Assembly (NCBI GenBank): GCA_044866695.1
Contig: JBIOUF010000213.1
Span: 1-37,933, forward strand
DNA: 37,933 nt
Origin: JBIOUF01 sp044866695
Lineage (GTDB): Bacteria > Actinomycetota > Actinomycetes > Propionibacteriales > Nocardioidaceae
Reading direction: 5' to 3'
Part shown: positions 9,445 through 16,647 of the stretch, piece after piece
How positions within the stretch are numbered: the first letter of the stretch is position 1
Layout of the letters: the number at the start of each line of letters is the position of its first letter
Translations under genes and position numbers: made by a program
The notes under the pieces: model-generated
What the model saw: the letters and a program-made list of their open reading frames with translations, nothing else
Database searches by the model: none
What the model was told of the DNA's origin: nothing

Positions 9445-11520
9445 GTGCCCGACGCTGAGCAGCTCGACCTGCTACCCGCCCTGGCGCGGGCGCGCGCCGA
9501 GGCGGCGGCAGCGGCGCGCGCCTCGGAGCGCGACCGGGCCCCCGCGGCCGTGGCCACGGCCGGCGAGCTGCCCGTGGCCCGCGTGCTGCTCGACGTCGCC
9601 CTGGCGCACCTGGACCGGCCGTTCGACTACCTGGTGCCCGCCTCGATGGACGACCGGGTCGTCCCGGGCAGCCGGGTGACCGTACGCTTCGCCGGCCAGG
9701 AGGCGGCCGGCTTCGTGCTCGAGCGGGTCCAGGGCTCCGACCACGCCGGGCCGCTGGCGCCGCTGCGCCGGGCGGTGTCCGCCGAGCCGGTGCTCTCCCC
9801 GGCGGTCGCCGGCCTCGCCGCGGCGGTGGCGGAGCGGTACGCCGGCACCCGGGCCGACGTCCTGCGGCTGGCCGTGCCGCCACGGCACGCCGCCACGGAG
9901 CGCCGGCCGTCGCCGGCCGCACCGGCCGTGGTCGCGGACCGGACCGCCGCCGACGCGGCCTGGGCGCCCTACCCGGCGGGCGGCGCCCTGCTCGACGCGC
10001 TGGCTCGGCGGCGCCGTCCGCGGACGGTGTGGACGGCTGCGCCGGGGGAGGACTGGCCGCGCGTCCTCGCCCAGGCGGCGGCCGTCGCGGCCGCCGCCGG
10101 CCGCGGCGTGCTGCTCTGCGTGCCCGACCGCCGCGACCTGGACCGGATCGACGCCGCGCTCGGCCGCGTGCTGGGCCCCGACCGGCACGCCCTGCTGGCG
10201 GCCGACCTCGGCCCCGCCGCCCGCTACCGGTCGTTCCTGGCGACGGCCCGGGGGGCGGTGCGGGTGGTCGCAGGCACCAGGGCGGCGGCGTTCGCGCCGG
10301 TCCAAGACCTGGGCCTGGTCGCCATGTGGGACGACGGCGACGACCTGTACGCCGAGCCGCGGGCGCCGTACCCGCACGCGCGAGAGGTGCTGCTCATGCG
10401 CGCGCACGCCGAGGGAGCCGGCGTTCTCCTCGGCGGCTACGCCCGGAGCGTGGAGGCGGCCGGGCTGCTGGACAGCGGGTGGGCCCGCGAGGTGGTCGCG
10501 GCACGCGCCACCCGGCGTCGGTCCGCCGCGCGCGTCGACGTCACCGGGGCCACCGACCGGGAGCTGGCCCGCGACCCGTTCGCCCGGACCGCCCGGGTGC
10601 CCGCCTCCGCCCACGACGCCGTGCGCGCCGCCCTCGACGCGGGACCCGTGCTGGTGCAGACCCCCCGCGCGGGCTACGCGCCGGCGCTGGTGTGCCAGAC
10701 CTGCCGCGCCCCCGCGAGGTGCGGGGTCTGCACCGGCCCCCTGGGGGTGCCCCGGGCCGAGCTGCCGCCGACCTGCCGCTGGTGCGGCCACCGGGAGCCG
10801 CGCCGGTCCTGTCCGAGCTGCGCGGGACGCATCCTGCGCGCGGCAGTGGTCGGTGACCGGCGTACCGCCGAGGAGCTGGGCCGGGCCTTCCCGGGCGTGC
10901 CGGTGCGCCGCTCGTCGCGCGACCGCGTCCTGGAGCGGGTCGGCGCGGAGCCGGCGCTGGTCGTGGCCACCCCGGGTGCCGAACCGCTCGCGGAGGGCGG
11001 GTACGCCGCCGTCCTCCTGCTGGACGCCTGGCTGGCGCTCGCGCGGCCCGACCTCCGGGTGGCCGAGGAGGCGCTGCGGCGGTGGCTGAACGCCGCGGCG
11101 CTGGCCCGCGCGGCCGGCGCCGGTGGCCGGGTGGTCCTGGTGGGCGAGCCGTCCGACCCCGCCGTGCAGGCGTTGGTGCGTGGCGACCCGGGCGGCTTCG
11201 CGGCCCGCGAGCTCGCCCAGCGGCGCGCCGCCCACCTGCCGCCCGCCGCCCGTCTGGTCACCCTCACCGCAGCCGAGGACGACCTCACCGCGATGCTCGG
11301 CGACCTCGTCCTGCCGCCCGGGACGGAGGTCCTCGGCCCCGTCGTCGTGGCCCCCCCGGTCGGCGCTGCCGCCGAACCGCCTCAGCGTCGCGTCCTGCTG
11401 CGCACCCCGCGCGCCATGGGACCGGCGCTGTCCCGGGCGCTACGGACGACCCAGGGCGTGCGGTCGGCCCGCAAGCTGCCGCCGGTGCGGGTCCAGGTCG
11501 ACCCCGTCGCGCTCGGCTGA
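9445..11520 (+). CDS. priA: Primosomal protein PriA, actinobacterial type without helicase motifs
   Basis: PriA restarts stalled replication forks in most bacteria. The 691-residue protein keeps the N-terminal DNA-binding domain (VARVLLDVALAHLDRPFDYLVP; GSRVTVRFAGQEAAGFVLE) and the paired-cysteine zinc region (CQTCRAPARCGVC, then CRWCGH and CPSC) at about residues 415-460. The ATPase core is degraded: where Walker A should be there is TAAPGEDWPRVL, with no GK[ST], and the DEAH position reads MWDDGDDLY. This loss is known for actinobacterial PriA, which is thought to lack helicase activity. GTG at 9445 is preceded by AGGATGGG, giving a start with the domain N-terminus 45 residues later; upstream in-frame sequence overlaps the divergent gene. 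Its stop is followed 17 nt later by a repeat array. Confidence 0.9.
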   Translation: MPDAEQLDLLPALARARAEAAAAARASERDRAPAAVATAGELPVARVLLDVALAHLDRPFDYLVPASMDDRVVPGSRVTVRFAGQEAAGFVLERVQGSDHAGPLAPLRRAVSAEPVLSPAVAGLAAAVAERYAGTRADVLRLAVPPRHAATERRPSPAAPAVVADRTAADAAWAPYPAGGALLDALARRRRPRTVWTAAPGEDWPRVLAQAAAVAAAAGRGVLLCVPDRRDLDRIDAALGRVLGPDRHALLAADLGPAARYRSFLATARGAVRVVAGTRAAAFAPVQDLGLVAMWDDGDDLYAEPRAPYPHAREVLLMRAHAEGAGVLLGGYARSVEAAGLLDSGWAREVVAARATRRRSAARVDVTGATDRELARDPFARTARVPASAHDAVRAALDAGPVLVQTPRAGYAPALVCQTCRAPARCGVCTGPLGVPRAELPPTCRWCGHREPRRSCPSCAGRILRAAVVGDRRTAEELGRAFPGVPVRRSSRDRVLERVGAEPALVVATPGAEPLAEGGYAAVLLLDAWLALARPDLRVAEEALRRWLNAAALARAAGAGGRVVLVGEPSDPAVQALVRGDPGGFAARELAQRRAAHLPPAARLVTLTAAEDDLTAMLGDLVLPPGTEVLGPVVVAPPVGAAAEPPQRRVLLRTPRAMGPALSRALRTTQGVRSARKLPPVRVQVDPVALG

Positions 11521-11537
11521 CCCCACCCGCCCCTTCT

Positions 11538-11603
11538 GTCGACCCGTCAGTCTTGGTGGGTCGACCCGTCAATCTTGGTGGGTCGACCCGTCAATGGTGG
11601 TTG
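11538..11603 (+). repeat. 22-bp tandem repeat array A (3 units)
   Basis: Three units with exact 22-bp spacing start at 11538, 11560 and 11582. Each begins GTCGACCCGTCA; the first two end CTTGGTGG and the third has decayed after CAAT. The array begins 17 nt after the priA stop, behind the C-rich lead CCCCACCCGCCCCTTCT, and ends 4 nt before the stop of the convergent sigma gene. It is in the sense direction of priA. Confidence 0.9.
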
Positions 11604-11607
11604 AGGG

Positions 11608-12894
11608 TCAGCCGACCTTGCTCGGGCCCGGGGCCGCGGACGCGGCCGAGCCGGCGCGGCGCCGGAGCAGCGCCCGCTCCTGGTCGTTGCGAGTCGCGGC
11701 CGCGGCGGCGAGGAACTGCTCCGCAGCCGCGGCGGCCTGCCCCGACCGCAGCAGCAGGTCTCCCCGGACGCTCGGCACGAGGGGAGTACCGGCGAGGGCG
11801 CCGTCCGGCAGCGCGTCGAGCACCGCGAGCCCCGCCGCGGGGCCGAAGGCGCGGCCGTGCGCGACCGCCCGGTTCACCTCGACCACCGGCCCCGGTGCAA
11901 CGTCGGCCAGGACGTCGTAGAGCCCGGCGATCGCCGGCCAGTCGGTGTCTCCCGGGACGACCGCCCGCGCGTGCTGCGCGGCGATGGCCGCCTGGAGGTA
12001 GTAGCGCCCGACCGGACGGCCGGTGGCGGCGAGCCGCTCGGCGGCCGCCAGCGCGGCGCGGCCGCGCCGGATCAGCAGCAGGTCCCAGCGGCGCCGGTCC
12101 TGGTCCTCCAGCAGCACCGGGCGGCCCTCGGCGTCCACGCGGGCCGGCAGCCGAGAGGCCTGCAGCTCCAGCAGGGCCTGCAGCGCGAGGGTCTCCGGCT
12201 CGTCGGGCACCAGCGCGGCCAGCAGCCGGGACAGCCGAACCGCCTCGTGACACAGGTCCGGGCGCGTCCAGTCCGTGCCGCGCGCGGCGGCGTACCCCTC
12301 CGAGAAGACCAGGTAGACCACGGCCATCACGTCGTCGAGGCGGTCCAGCCGGGCCTGGCCGACCGGCAGCTCGAAGTCGGCGCGGGCGGTGACCAGGGTC
12401 CGCTTGGCGCGGGAGATCCGCTGCGCGACTGCGGGCTCCGCGGCGAGGTAGGCGCGGGCGATCTGCGCGGTGCTGAGACCGGCCACCAGCCGCAGGGTCA
12501 GCGCGACCCGGGAGTCCGGGGTCAGCACCGGATGGCAGCAGAGGAACACCAGGCGCAGCACGTCGTCCTCGATGTGGTCGACCTGGCCGTCGAGGTCGGG
12601 CACCACCGCCTCCTCGAGCCCACGACCCAGCGCGGCTGCGGTCCGCCGTCGGGTCTCGGCCCGGCGGAACCCGTCCACCCCGCGACGCTTCGCCACCGCC
12701 ATCAGCCAGGCGCCCGGGTTGTCCGGCACGCCGCGCAGCGGCCACTGCTCCAGCGCGGCGACCAGGGCGTCCTGCGCCAGGTCCTCCGCCAGCCCGACGT
12801 CCCCGGTCATGCGGGTGAGCGCCCCCACCAGCGGGGCGGACTCGCGGCGCCACGCCGCGGTGACCGCCTCGGCGGTGGGGGTCAGGTCGGCCAT
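11608..12894 (-). CDS. ECF sigma factor, ECF42-like (SigJ/DUF6596 type with long C-terminal domain)
   Basis: An alternative RNA polymerase sigma factor. The 428-residue protein is far longer than a plain ECF factor (about 190). Region 2 is at about residues 15-85 (LVGALTRMTGDVGLAEDLAQDALVAALEQW...NPGAWLMAVAKRRGVDGFRR). Region 4 with its helix-turn-helix is at about 120-175 (DDVLRLVFLCCHPVLTP...LRLVAGLSTAQIARAYLAAEPAVAQRISRAK). An alpha-helical C-terminal domain of some 230 residues (RLDDVMAVVYLVFSEGYAA; EPETLALQALLELQASRLPAR; GRYYLQAAIAAQHA; WPAIAGLYDVL; PVVEVNRAVAHG) follows, matching the TPR-like extension of ECF42. There is no anti-sigma gene; the upstream DGPF-protein gene is the expected partner. 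ATG 12894 is six bases after a TAGGCT box, so the mRNA may be leaderless. Confidence 0.9.
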   Translation of the reverse strand: MADLTPTAEAVTAAWRRESAPLVGALTRMTGDVGLAEDLAQDALVAALEQWPLRGVPDNPGAWLMAVAKRRGVDGFRRAETRRRTAAALGRGLEEAVVPDLDGQVDHIEDDVLRLVFLCCHPVLTPDSRVALTLRLVAGLSTAQIARAYLAAEPAVAQRISRAKRTLVTARADFELPVGQARLDRLDDVMAVVYLVFSEGYAAARGTDWTRPDLCHEAVRLSRLLAALVPDEPETLALQALLELQASRLPARVDAEGRPVLLEDQDRRRWDLLLIRRGRAALAAAERLAATGRPVGRYYLQAAIAAQHARAVVPGDTDWPAIAGLYDVLADVAPGPVVEVNRAVAHGRAFGPAAGLAVLDALPDGALAGTPLVPSVRGDLLLRSGQAAAAAEQFLAAAAATRNDQERALLRRRAGSAASAAPGPSKVG

Positions 12895-12900
12895 CCGGGC

Positions 12901-12906
12901 AGCCTA
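12901..12906 (-). promoter_or_regulatory. Candidate -10 box of the sigma gene (leaderless start)
   Basis: On the - strand TAGGCT, a TANNNT match, lies six bases before the ATG at 12894, the spacing at which transcription would begin at or beside the start codon. No convincing -35 is seen; the repeated CCTGCTACG boxes cover the -35 region instead. Confidence 0.35.
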
Positions 12907-12908
12907 GG

Positions 12909-12965
12909 ACCTGCTACGAACGTGCCTGCCGTCGCGTAGCAGGCAGCTGGACTTTCGTAGCAGGT
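12909..12965. repeat. Inverted repeat with three CCTGCTACG boxes upstream of the sigma gene
   Basis: ACCTGCTACGAA at 12909-12920 and its exact complement TTCGTAGCAGGT at 12954-12965 enclose an inner pair GCCTGC (12924-12929)/GCAGGC (12939-12944). The 9-mer CGTAGCAGG occurs at 12935-12943 and 12956-12964, spaced 21 bp (two helical turns), and inverted at 12910-12918. The block lies in the 109-bp gap before the sigma gene and covers its likely -35 region, as an operator or a small mobile-repeat remnant would. Confidence 0.7.
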
Positions 12966-13003
12966 CGTAGGTCACTGCCCCCGCCGGCGTCGCTCAGCGA
13001 GGC

Positions 13004-13363
13004 TCAGGCGTCGTCGGGGCCGGAGATCCGCCGGACCTCGACCGCGCCGTCCCAGCTCGGCCAGTGCTTGCGGTGCAGCTCGGCCAGCCGGCGCGCGTAC
13101 TCGACCGCCTCGGCGTGGTCGCGCACCTCGATGACCGCGTACCCGCCGACCTCCTCCTTCGTCTCCGTGAACGGCCCGTCGGTGCAGGTCAGCTCGCCGT
13201 CACGTATGCGGAACTCGGTGCGAAACGACGTGGCGTACAGCCCGCCCAGGTCCACCAGGGTCCCGTCCGCCATCCCACGCCGGATCTCCTCACCCATCGC
13301 CTCCCGCAGACTCTCCGGGGGCTCGAGGTCGGGCAGCATCTTCACCAGCCCCATGTAGCGCAT
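13004..13363 (-). CDS. DGPF-domain (YCII-related) protein
   Basis: A 119-residue soluble protein of the YCII/DGPF family, whose biochemical role is not settled; members are commonly encoded next to ECF sigma factors of group ECF42. The name-giving motif is present as CTDGPFTETKEEVGGYAVIEV at about residues 60-80, preceded by the start MRYMGLVKM and followed by a helix EAVEYARRLAELHRKHW. The ATG at 13363 is chosen because it gives the family N-terminus and has AAAGGA 10 nt upstream; a longer frame to 13471 would run through the predicted promoter. It precedes the sigma gene in the same direction with a 109-bp gap, and is the likely regulated partner. Confidence 0.88.
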   Translation of the reverse strand: MRYMGLVKMLPDLEPPESLREAMGEEIRRGMADGTLVDLGGLYATSFRTEFRIRDGELTCTDGPFTETKEEVGGYAVIEVRDHAEAVEYARRLAELHRKHWPSWDGAVEVRRISGPDDA

Positions 13364-13440
13364 GCTCCTCACGTCCTTTCCCTGTCGCTGCTTCCCTGTC
13401 GCTGTGCCCCCGCCGCTCGTGGGGGCCCGGTCACCCTCTC

Positions 13441-13467
13441 GTCGCACCGGTCCGCCCGTTCTCGACA
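13441..13467 (-). promoter_or_regulatory. Candidate ECF42 promoter for the DGPF gene
   Basis: On the - strand TGTCGA (complement of 13462-13467) is followed after 17 nt by CGAC (complement of 13441-13444). From memory, the published ECF42 target in Streptomyces venezuelae has TGTCGA at -35 and a CGA-type -10. The site is about 80 bp upstream of the DGPF ATG, as expected for a sigma factor that activates its own cassette. Confidence 0.5.
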
Positions 13468-13487
13468 TCACCCCTCGACCCCCTTCC

Positions 13488-13575
13488 GCCGAGCCGTCGA
13501 TCCTGGTGGGTCGAGCCGTCGATCTTGGTGGGTCGAGCCGTCGATCCTGGTGGGCCGAGCCGTCAATCCTGGTGG
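13488..13575 (+). repeat. 22-bp tandem repeat array B (4 units)
   Basis: Four contiguous units start at 13488, 13510, 13532 and 13554, all of the GAGCC variant (GTCGAGCCGTC or GCCGAGCCGTC) ending CTGGTGG or CTTGGTGG. A C-rich lead (CACCCCTCGACCCCCTTCC) precedes it. It lies between the ECF42-type promoter and def, 81 bp before the def start, so unlike arrays A, C and D it does not follow a gene end. Confidence 0.9.
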
Positions 13576-13617
13576 ACCCACGGCCCTCGCCGGGGCCGCT
13601 GTGGGCGCGGCGTTTCG

Positions 13618-13623
13618 TAGACT
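13618..13623 (+). promoter_or_regulatory. Candidate -10 box for def
   Basis: TAGACT fits the TANNNT pattern, 33 bp before the def start codon and just downstream of array B. No clear -35 hexamer is found 17-18 bp upstream. Confidence 0.3.
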
Positions 13624-13656
13624 GGCCAGTCGTCGCACCGTCCCGCGAGGAGCTTC

Positions 13657-14199
13657 GTGACCGTCCAGCCGATCCGCCTGTTCGGTGACCCGGTGCTGCG
13701 CACTCCGGCGGCGCCGGTCACCGACTTCGACGCCGAGCTGCGCAGGCTGGTGCGCGACCTCACCGAGACCATGGTCGACGCGCCGGGGTCCGGGCTCGCG
13801 GCGCCGCAGATCGGGGTCGGGCTGCGCGTGTTCACCTGGTACGTCGAGGGGGAGCTCGGCCATCTGGTCAACCCGGAGCTGACCCTGTCGGCGCAGGAGC
13901 AGCACGGCGAGGAGGGCTGCCTGTCCATCCCCGACCTGACCTTCGACTGCACCCGGGCGCTGTCCGTGGTCGCCAAGGGCTTCGACATGCACGGCGAGCC
14001 GCTCGTGGTGGAAGGGTCCGACCTGCTCGCCCGGGCAATCCAGCACGAGACCGACCACCTCGACGGCGTGCTGTTCGTCGACCGGCTCGACCCGGCCACC
14101 CGCAAGCAGGCGATGCGGGCGATCCGCGAGGCGGACTGGTTCGGTGCGCCGCCGGCCATCCGGGTCAGCCCGCACCCCACCCGCGGCCTCGGCCTCTAG
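13657..14199 (+). CDS. def: Peptide deformylase
   Basis: Removes the formyl group from the N-terminal methionine of new proteins; a metalloenzyme. All three family motifs are present in the 180-residue product: GSGLAAPQIG at about residues 44-53, EEGCLSIP near 86-93 (metal-ligand Cys) and the metal-binding helix HETDHLDG near 130-137. The C-terminal tail (WFGAPPAIRVSPHPTRGLGL) is longer than the minimal enzyme, as in other actinobacteria. GTG 13657 has GAGGAG about 5 nt upstream. It pairs functionally with fmt, which starts 12 nt after its stop. Confidence 0.96.
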   Translation: MTVQPIRLFGDPVLRTPAAPVTDFDAELRRLVRDLTETMVDAPGSGLAAPQIGVGLRVFTWYVEGELGHLVNPELTLSAQEQHGEEGCLSIPDLTFDCTRALSVVAKGFDMHGEPLVVEGSDLLARAIQHETDHLDGVLFVDRLDPATRKQAMRAIREADWFGAPPAIRVSPHPTRGLGL

Positions 14200-14211
14200 A
14201 TGCGGCCCTAG

Positions 14212-15147
14212 ATGCGACTCGTCCTGGCCGGCACCCCCGAGGCCGCCCTGCCCGCGCTCGACGCGCTGGCCGGGTCGCGCCACGAGCTGGCGGCCGTGCT
14301 CACCCGTCCCGACGCCCCCGCCGGCCGCGGGCGCCGGCTCGCGGCCTCGCCGGTGGCCCGGCGCGCGCAGGAGCTGGGCGTGCGCGTGCTGAAGCCCGCC
14401 CACCCGCGCCGGCCGGAGCTGCTGTCGGAGCTGACGGCGCTCGCCCCGGACTGCTGCCCGGTCGTCGCGTACGGCGGGCTGGTGCCGCAGGCGCTGCTGG
14501 ACGTGCCCGCACACGGCTGGGTGAACCTGCACTTCTCGCTGCTGCCGGCGTGGCGGGGGGCGGCACCTGTGCAGCGGGCGCTGCTCGCCGGCGACGAGGT
14601 GACCGGGGCGACGACGTTCCGCCTGGTCCCCGAGCTCGACGCCGGACCGGTGTACGGGGTGATGACCGAGGCGGTCCGGCCCGACGACACGGCCGGGTCG
14701 TTGCTGGCCCGGCTGGCGCAGGGCGGGGCCGGGCTCCTGGTGCGCACGCTGGACGGCATCGAGGACGGCTCGGTGACCGCGGTCGAGCAGCCCTCCGAGG
14801 GGGTCAGCCTGGCGCCGAAGGTGACGACCGCCGACGCCCGGGTCGACTGGACCGAGCCGGCCCTCGCCGTGGACCGCCGGATCCGCGCCTGCACGCCGTC
14901 GCCGGGGGCCTGGTCGACGTACGGCGGGACCCGGCTGACCCTCGGACCGGTGCGGATCGAGACCACCGAGGGGCGGCTGGACCCCGGACGGGTGGTGGTC
15001 GGCAAGCAGGTCCTGCACGTCGGCACCGGCAGCCACCCGGTCGCACTGGGCACCGTCAGGGCTCCCGGCCGGCGCGAGATGCCCGCGGCGGACTGGGCCC
15101 GCGGGGCCCGGCTCGGGACCGGTGCCGTGCTCGGCGACGGCGGATGA
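14212..15147 (+). CDS. fmt: Methionyl-tRNA formyltransferase
   Basis: Formylates the methionine on initiator tRNA using 10-formyltetrahydrofolate. The 311-residue protein has the Rossmann start MRLVLAGTPEAALPAL, the catalytic and formyl-folate region WVNLHFSLLPAWRGAAPVQRA at about residues 103-123 and ELDAGPVY near 143, plus the C-terminal OB-like tRNA-binding domain (VDWTEPALAVDRRIRACTPSPGAWS). ATG 14212 immediately follows a TAG. Its stop overlaps the rsmB start (ATGA). In the def-fmt joint the string CTAGATGCG occurs twice, making a three-codon ORF (ATG CGG CCC TAG) whose stop abuts the fmt ATG. Confidence 0.96.
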   Translation: MRLVLAGTPEAALPALDALAGSRHELAAVLTRPDAPAGRGRRLAASPVARRAQELGVRVLKPAHPRRPELLSELTALAPDCCPVVAYGGLVPQALLDVPAHGWVNLHFSLLPAWRGAAPVQRALLAGDEVTGATTFRLVPELDAGPVYGVMTEAVRPDDTAGSLLARLAQGGAGLLVRTLDGIEDGSVTAVEQPSEGVSLAPKVTTADARVDWTEPALAVDRRIRACTPSPGAWSTYGGTRLTLGPVRIETTEGRLDPGRVVVGKQVLHVGTGSHPVALGTVRAPGRREMPAADWARGARLGTGAVLGDGG

Positions 15148-16523
15148 CCCGGTCCGTCCGCCGGCCCCGCCCGGTGGACCCCGCCCGGCTCGCGGCGTAC
15201 GAGGTGCTCGGCGGGGTGCGTGGCCAGGGCGCGTACGCGAACCTGCTGCTCACCGCCCGCCTCCGCGCCCACGGCCTGACCGGCCGCGACGCCGCCTTCG
15301 CCACCGAGCTGGTCTCGGGAACGCTGCGCCGCAGGGGCACGTACGACGCCGTGCTCGCCGCCTGCGTGGACCGGCCGCTGCACCGGGTGGCCCCCGGCGT
15401 CCTGGACGCGCTGCGGCTCGGCACCCACCAGCTGCTCGCGATGCGGGTGCCGAGCCACGCGGCGGTGAGCAGCACGGTGGACCTGGTGGCAGCGACCGGG
15501 GGAGGTCGCGCCGCGGGGTTCGCCAACGCGGTCCTGCGCCGCGCTGCCGGGCACGACCTCGACGACTGGGTGCGCCGGGTGGCGCCGGACCCGGTGACCG
15601 ACCCGGTCGGGTTCGCCGCTGTCGCGACGAGCCATCCGCGGTGGGTGGTCGAGGAGCTGCGGGACGCCCTCGGCGACCGCTCCGAGGAGCTCGACGAGCT
15701 GCTCGCCGCGGACAACGCCGCACCCGCCGTCACGCTCGCCGCCCGTCCCGGACTGGCGACCCTCCGCGAGCTGGCCGGCTCGGGCGCCGCCCCGACGGGC
15801 CTGGCCCCCACCGCGGCGACGCTTCCCGGCGGCGACCCGGCGGCGGTGCCCGCCGTGGCCGCCGGGCGGGCGGCGGTGCAGGACGAGGGGTCCCAGCTGG
15901 TTGCCCTGGCGCTGGCCGCGGCGCCTCTGGCCGGCCGCGACGAGCGATGGCTGGACGTCTGCAGCGGGCCCGGCGGCAAGGCCGGGCTGCTGGCCGCCCT
16001 CGGTGCGCGGCGCGGCGCCCGGCTGCTGGCCGTCGACCGGCACCGCCACCGGGCCCGGCTGGTCGTGTCGGCGGTGCGAGCACTGCCACGCGGCGCGGTC
16101 GACGTGGTCGTGGCCGACGGCATCCGGCCGGCCTGGCGGCCCGGCGCCTTCGACCGGGTGCTGCTCGACGCGCCGTGCACGGGTCTGGGCGCGCTGCGCC
16201 GGCGACCCGAGGCGCGCTGGCGACGCTCGCGGGAGGACCTGGAGGATCTGGTGGAGCTGCAGCGGCGGCTGCTGAGGTCGGCGCTCGCGTCGACCCGGCC
16301 CGGGGGGCTGGCGGCCTACGCCACCTGCTCCCCGGTGCTCGCGGAGACCGCCGGAGTGGTCGGGCCGGTCCTCGCCGAGACCCCCGGCGCGGTTCTGGAG
16401 GACGCCCGCGGGCTGTTCCCCACCGCCGACTGCGACGGCGCGCTGCCGGGGACGGTGCAGCTGTGGCCGCATCGGCACGGCACGGACGCGATGTTCTTCG
16501 CGCTGCTGGGCAAGACGTCCTGA
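15144..16523 (+). CDS. rsmB: 16S rRNA (cytosine-967-C5)-methyltransferase (Sun/RsmB)
   Basis: Methylates C967 of 16S rRNA. The 459-residue protein has an N-terminal NusB-like helical domain (residues about 10-150: ARLAAYEVLGGVRGQGAYANLLL; DAAFATELVSGTLRR) and a C-terminal Rossmann methyltransferase. The latter shows the SAM loop LDVCSGPGGKAGLLAAL near 271, the catalytic-cysteine motif DAPCTGLGALRRRPEARW near 341-358 and YATCSPVLAET near 394 with the second cysteine. ATG 15144 overlaps the fmt stop by four bases. It ends the def-fmt-rsmB set, and the stop is followed by a decayed copy of the 22-bp repeat. Confidence 0.95.
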   Translation: MTRSVRRPRPVDPARLAAYEVLGGVRGQGAYANLLLTARLRAHGLTGRDAAFATELVSGTLRRRGTYDAVLAACVDRPLHRVAPGVLDALRLGTHQLLAMRVPSHAAVSSTVDLVAATGGGRAAGFANAVLRRAAGHDLDDWVRRVAPDPVTDPVGFAAVATSHPRWVVEELRDALGDRSEELDELLAADNAAPAVTLAARPGLATLRELAGSGAAPTGLAPTAATLPGGDPAAVPAVAAGRAAVQDEGSQLVALALAAAPLAGRDERWLDVCSGPGGKAGLLAALGARRGARLLAVDRHRHRARLVVSAVRALPRGAVDVVVADGIRPAWRPGAFDRVLLDAPCTGLGALRRRPEARWRRSREDLEDLVELQRRLLRSALASTRPGGLAAYATCSPVLAETAGVVGPVLAETPGAVLEDARGLFPTADCDGALPGTVQLWPHRHGTDAMFFALLGKTS

Positions 16524-16533
16524 CCGCCCGGCT

Positions 16534-16577
16534 GCCGAGCCGTCGCATCCTCCTGGGTGGGCAGCGTCGAGCCGTCA
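16534..16577 (+). repeat. Decayed copy F of the 22-bp repeat
   Basis: GCCGAGCCGTCG at 16534 and GTCGAGCCGTCA at 16566 match the start of the repeat unit and are separated by a C/T/G-rich segment containing CTGGGTGG, like a unit with a 10-bp insertion. It begins 10 nt after the rsmB stop, in the sense direction, between convergent rsmB and rpe. The rest of the 124-bp gap holds nothing recognisable. Confidence 0.5.
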
Positions 16578-16647
16578 CAGCTTCCCAAGGGGCGCTTCGC
16601 GGCTCTTCCCAGATGAGGGTGTAGAGCGGGTCGGCCCCGAGACGCCG

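Noticed and set aside
11537..11566. ECF42-like promoters inside the 22-bp arrays (TGTCGA occurs in A and E)
   Set aside because: The spacing to the next CGA is about 19 nt and the match is a by-product of the repeat unit.
13364..13471. A longer N-terminus for the DGPF protein
   Set aside because: The extra 36 codons run through the predicted ECF42 promoter and give residues unlike the family.
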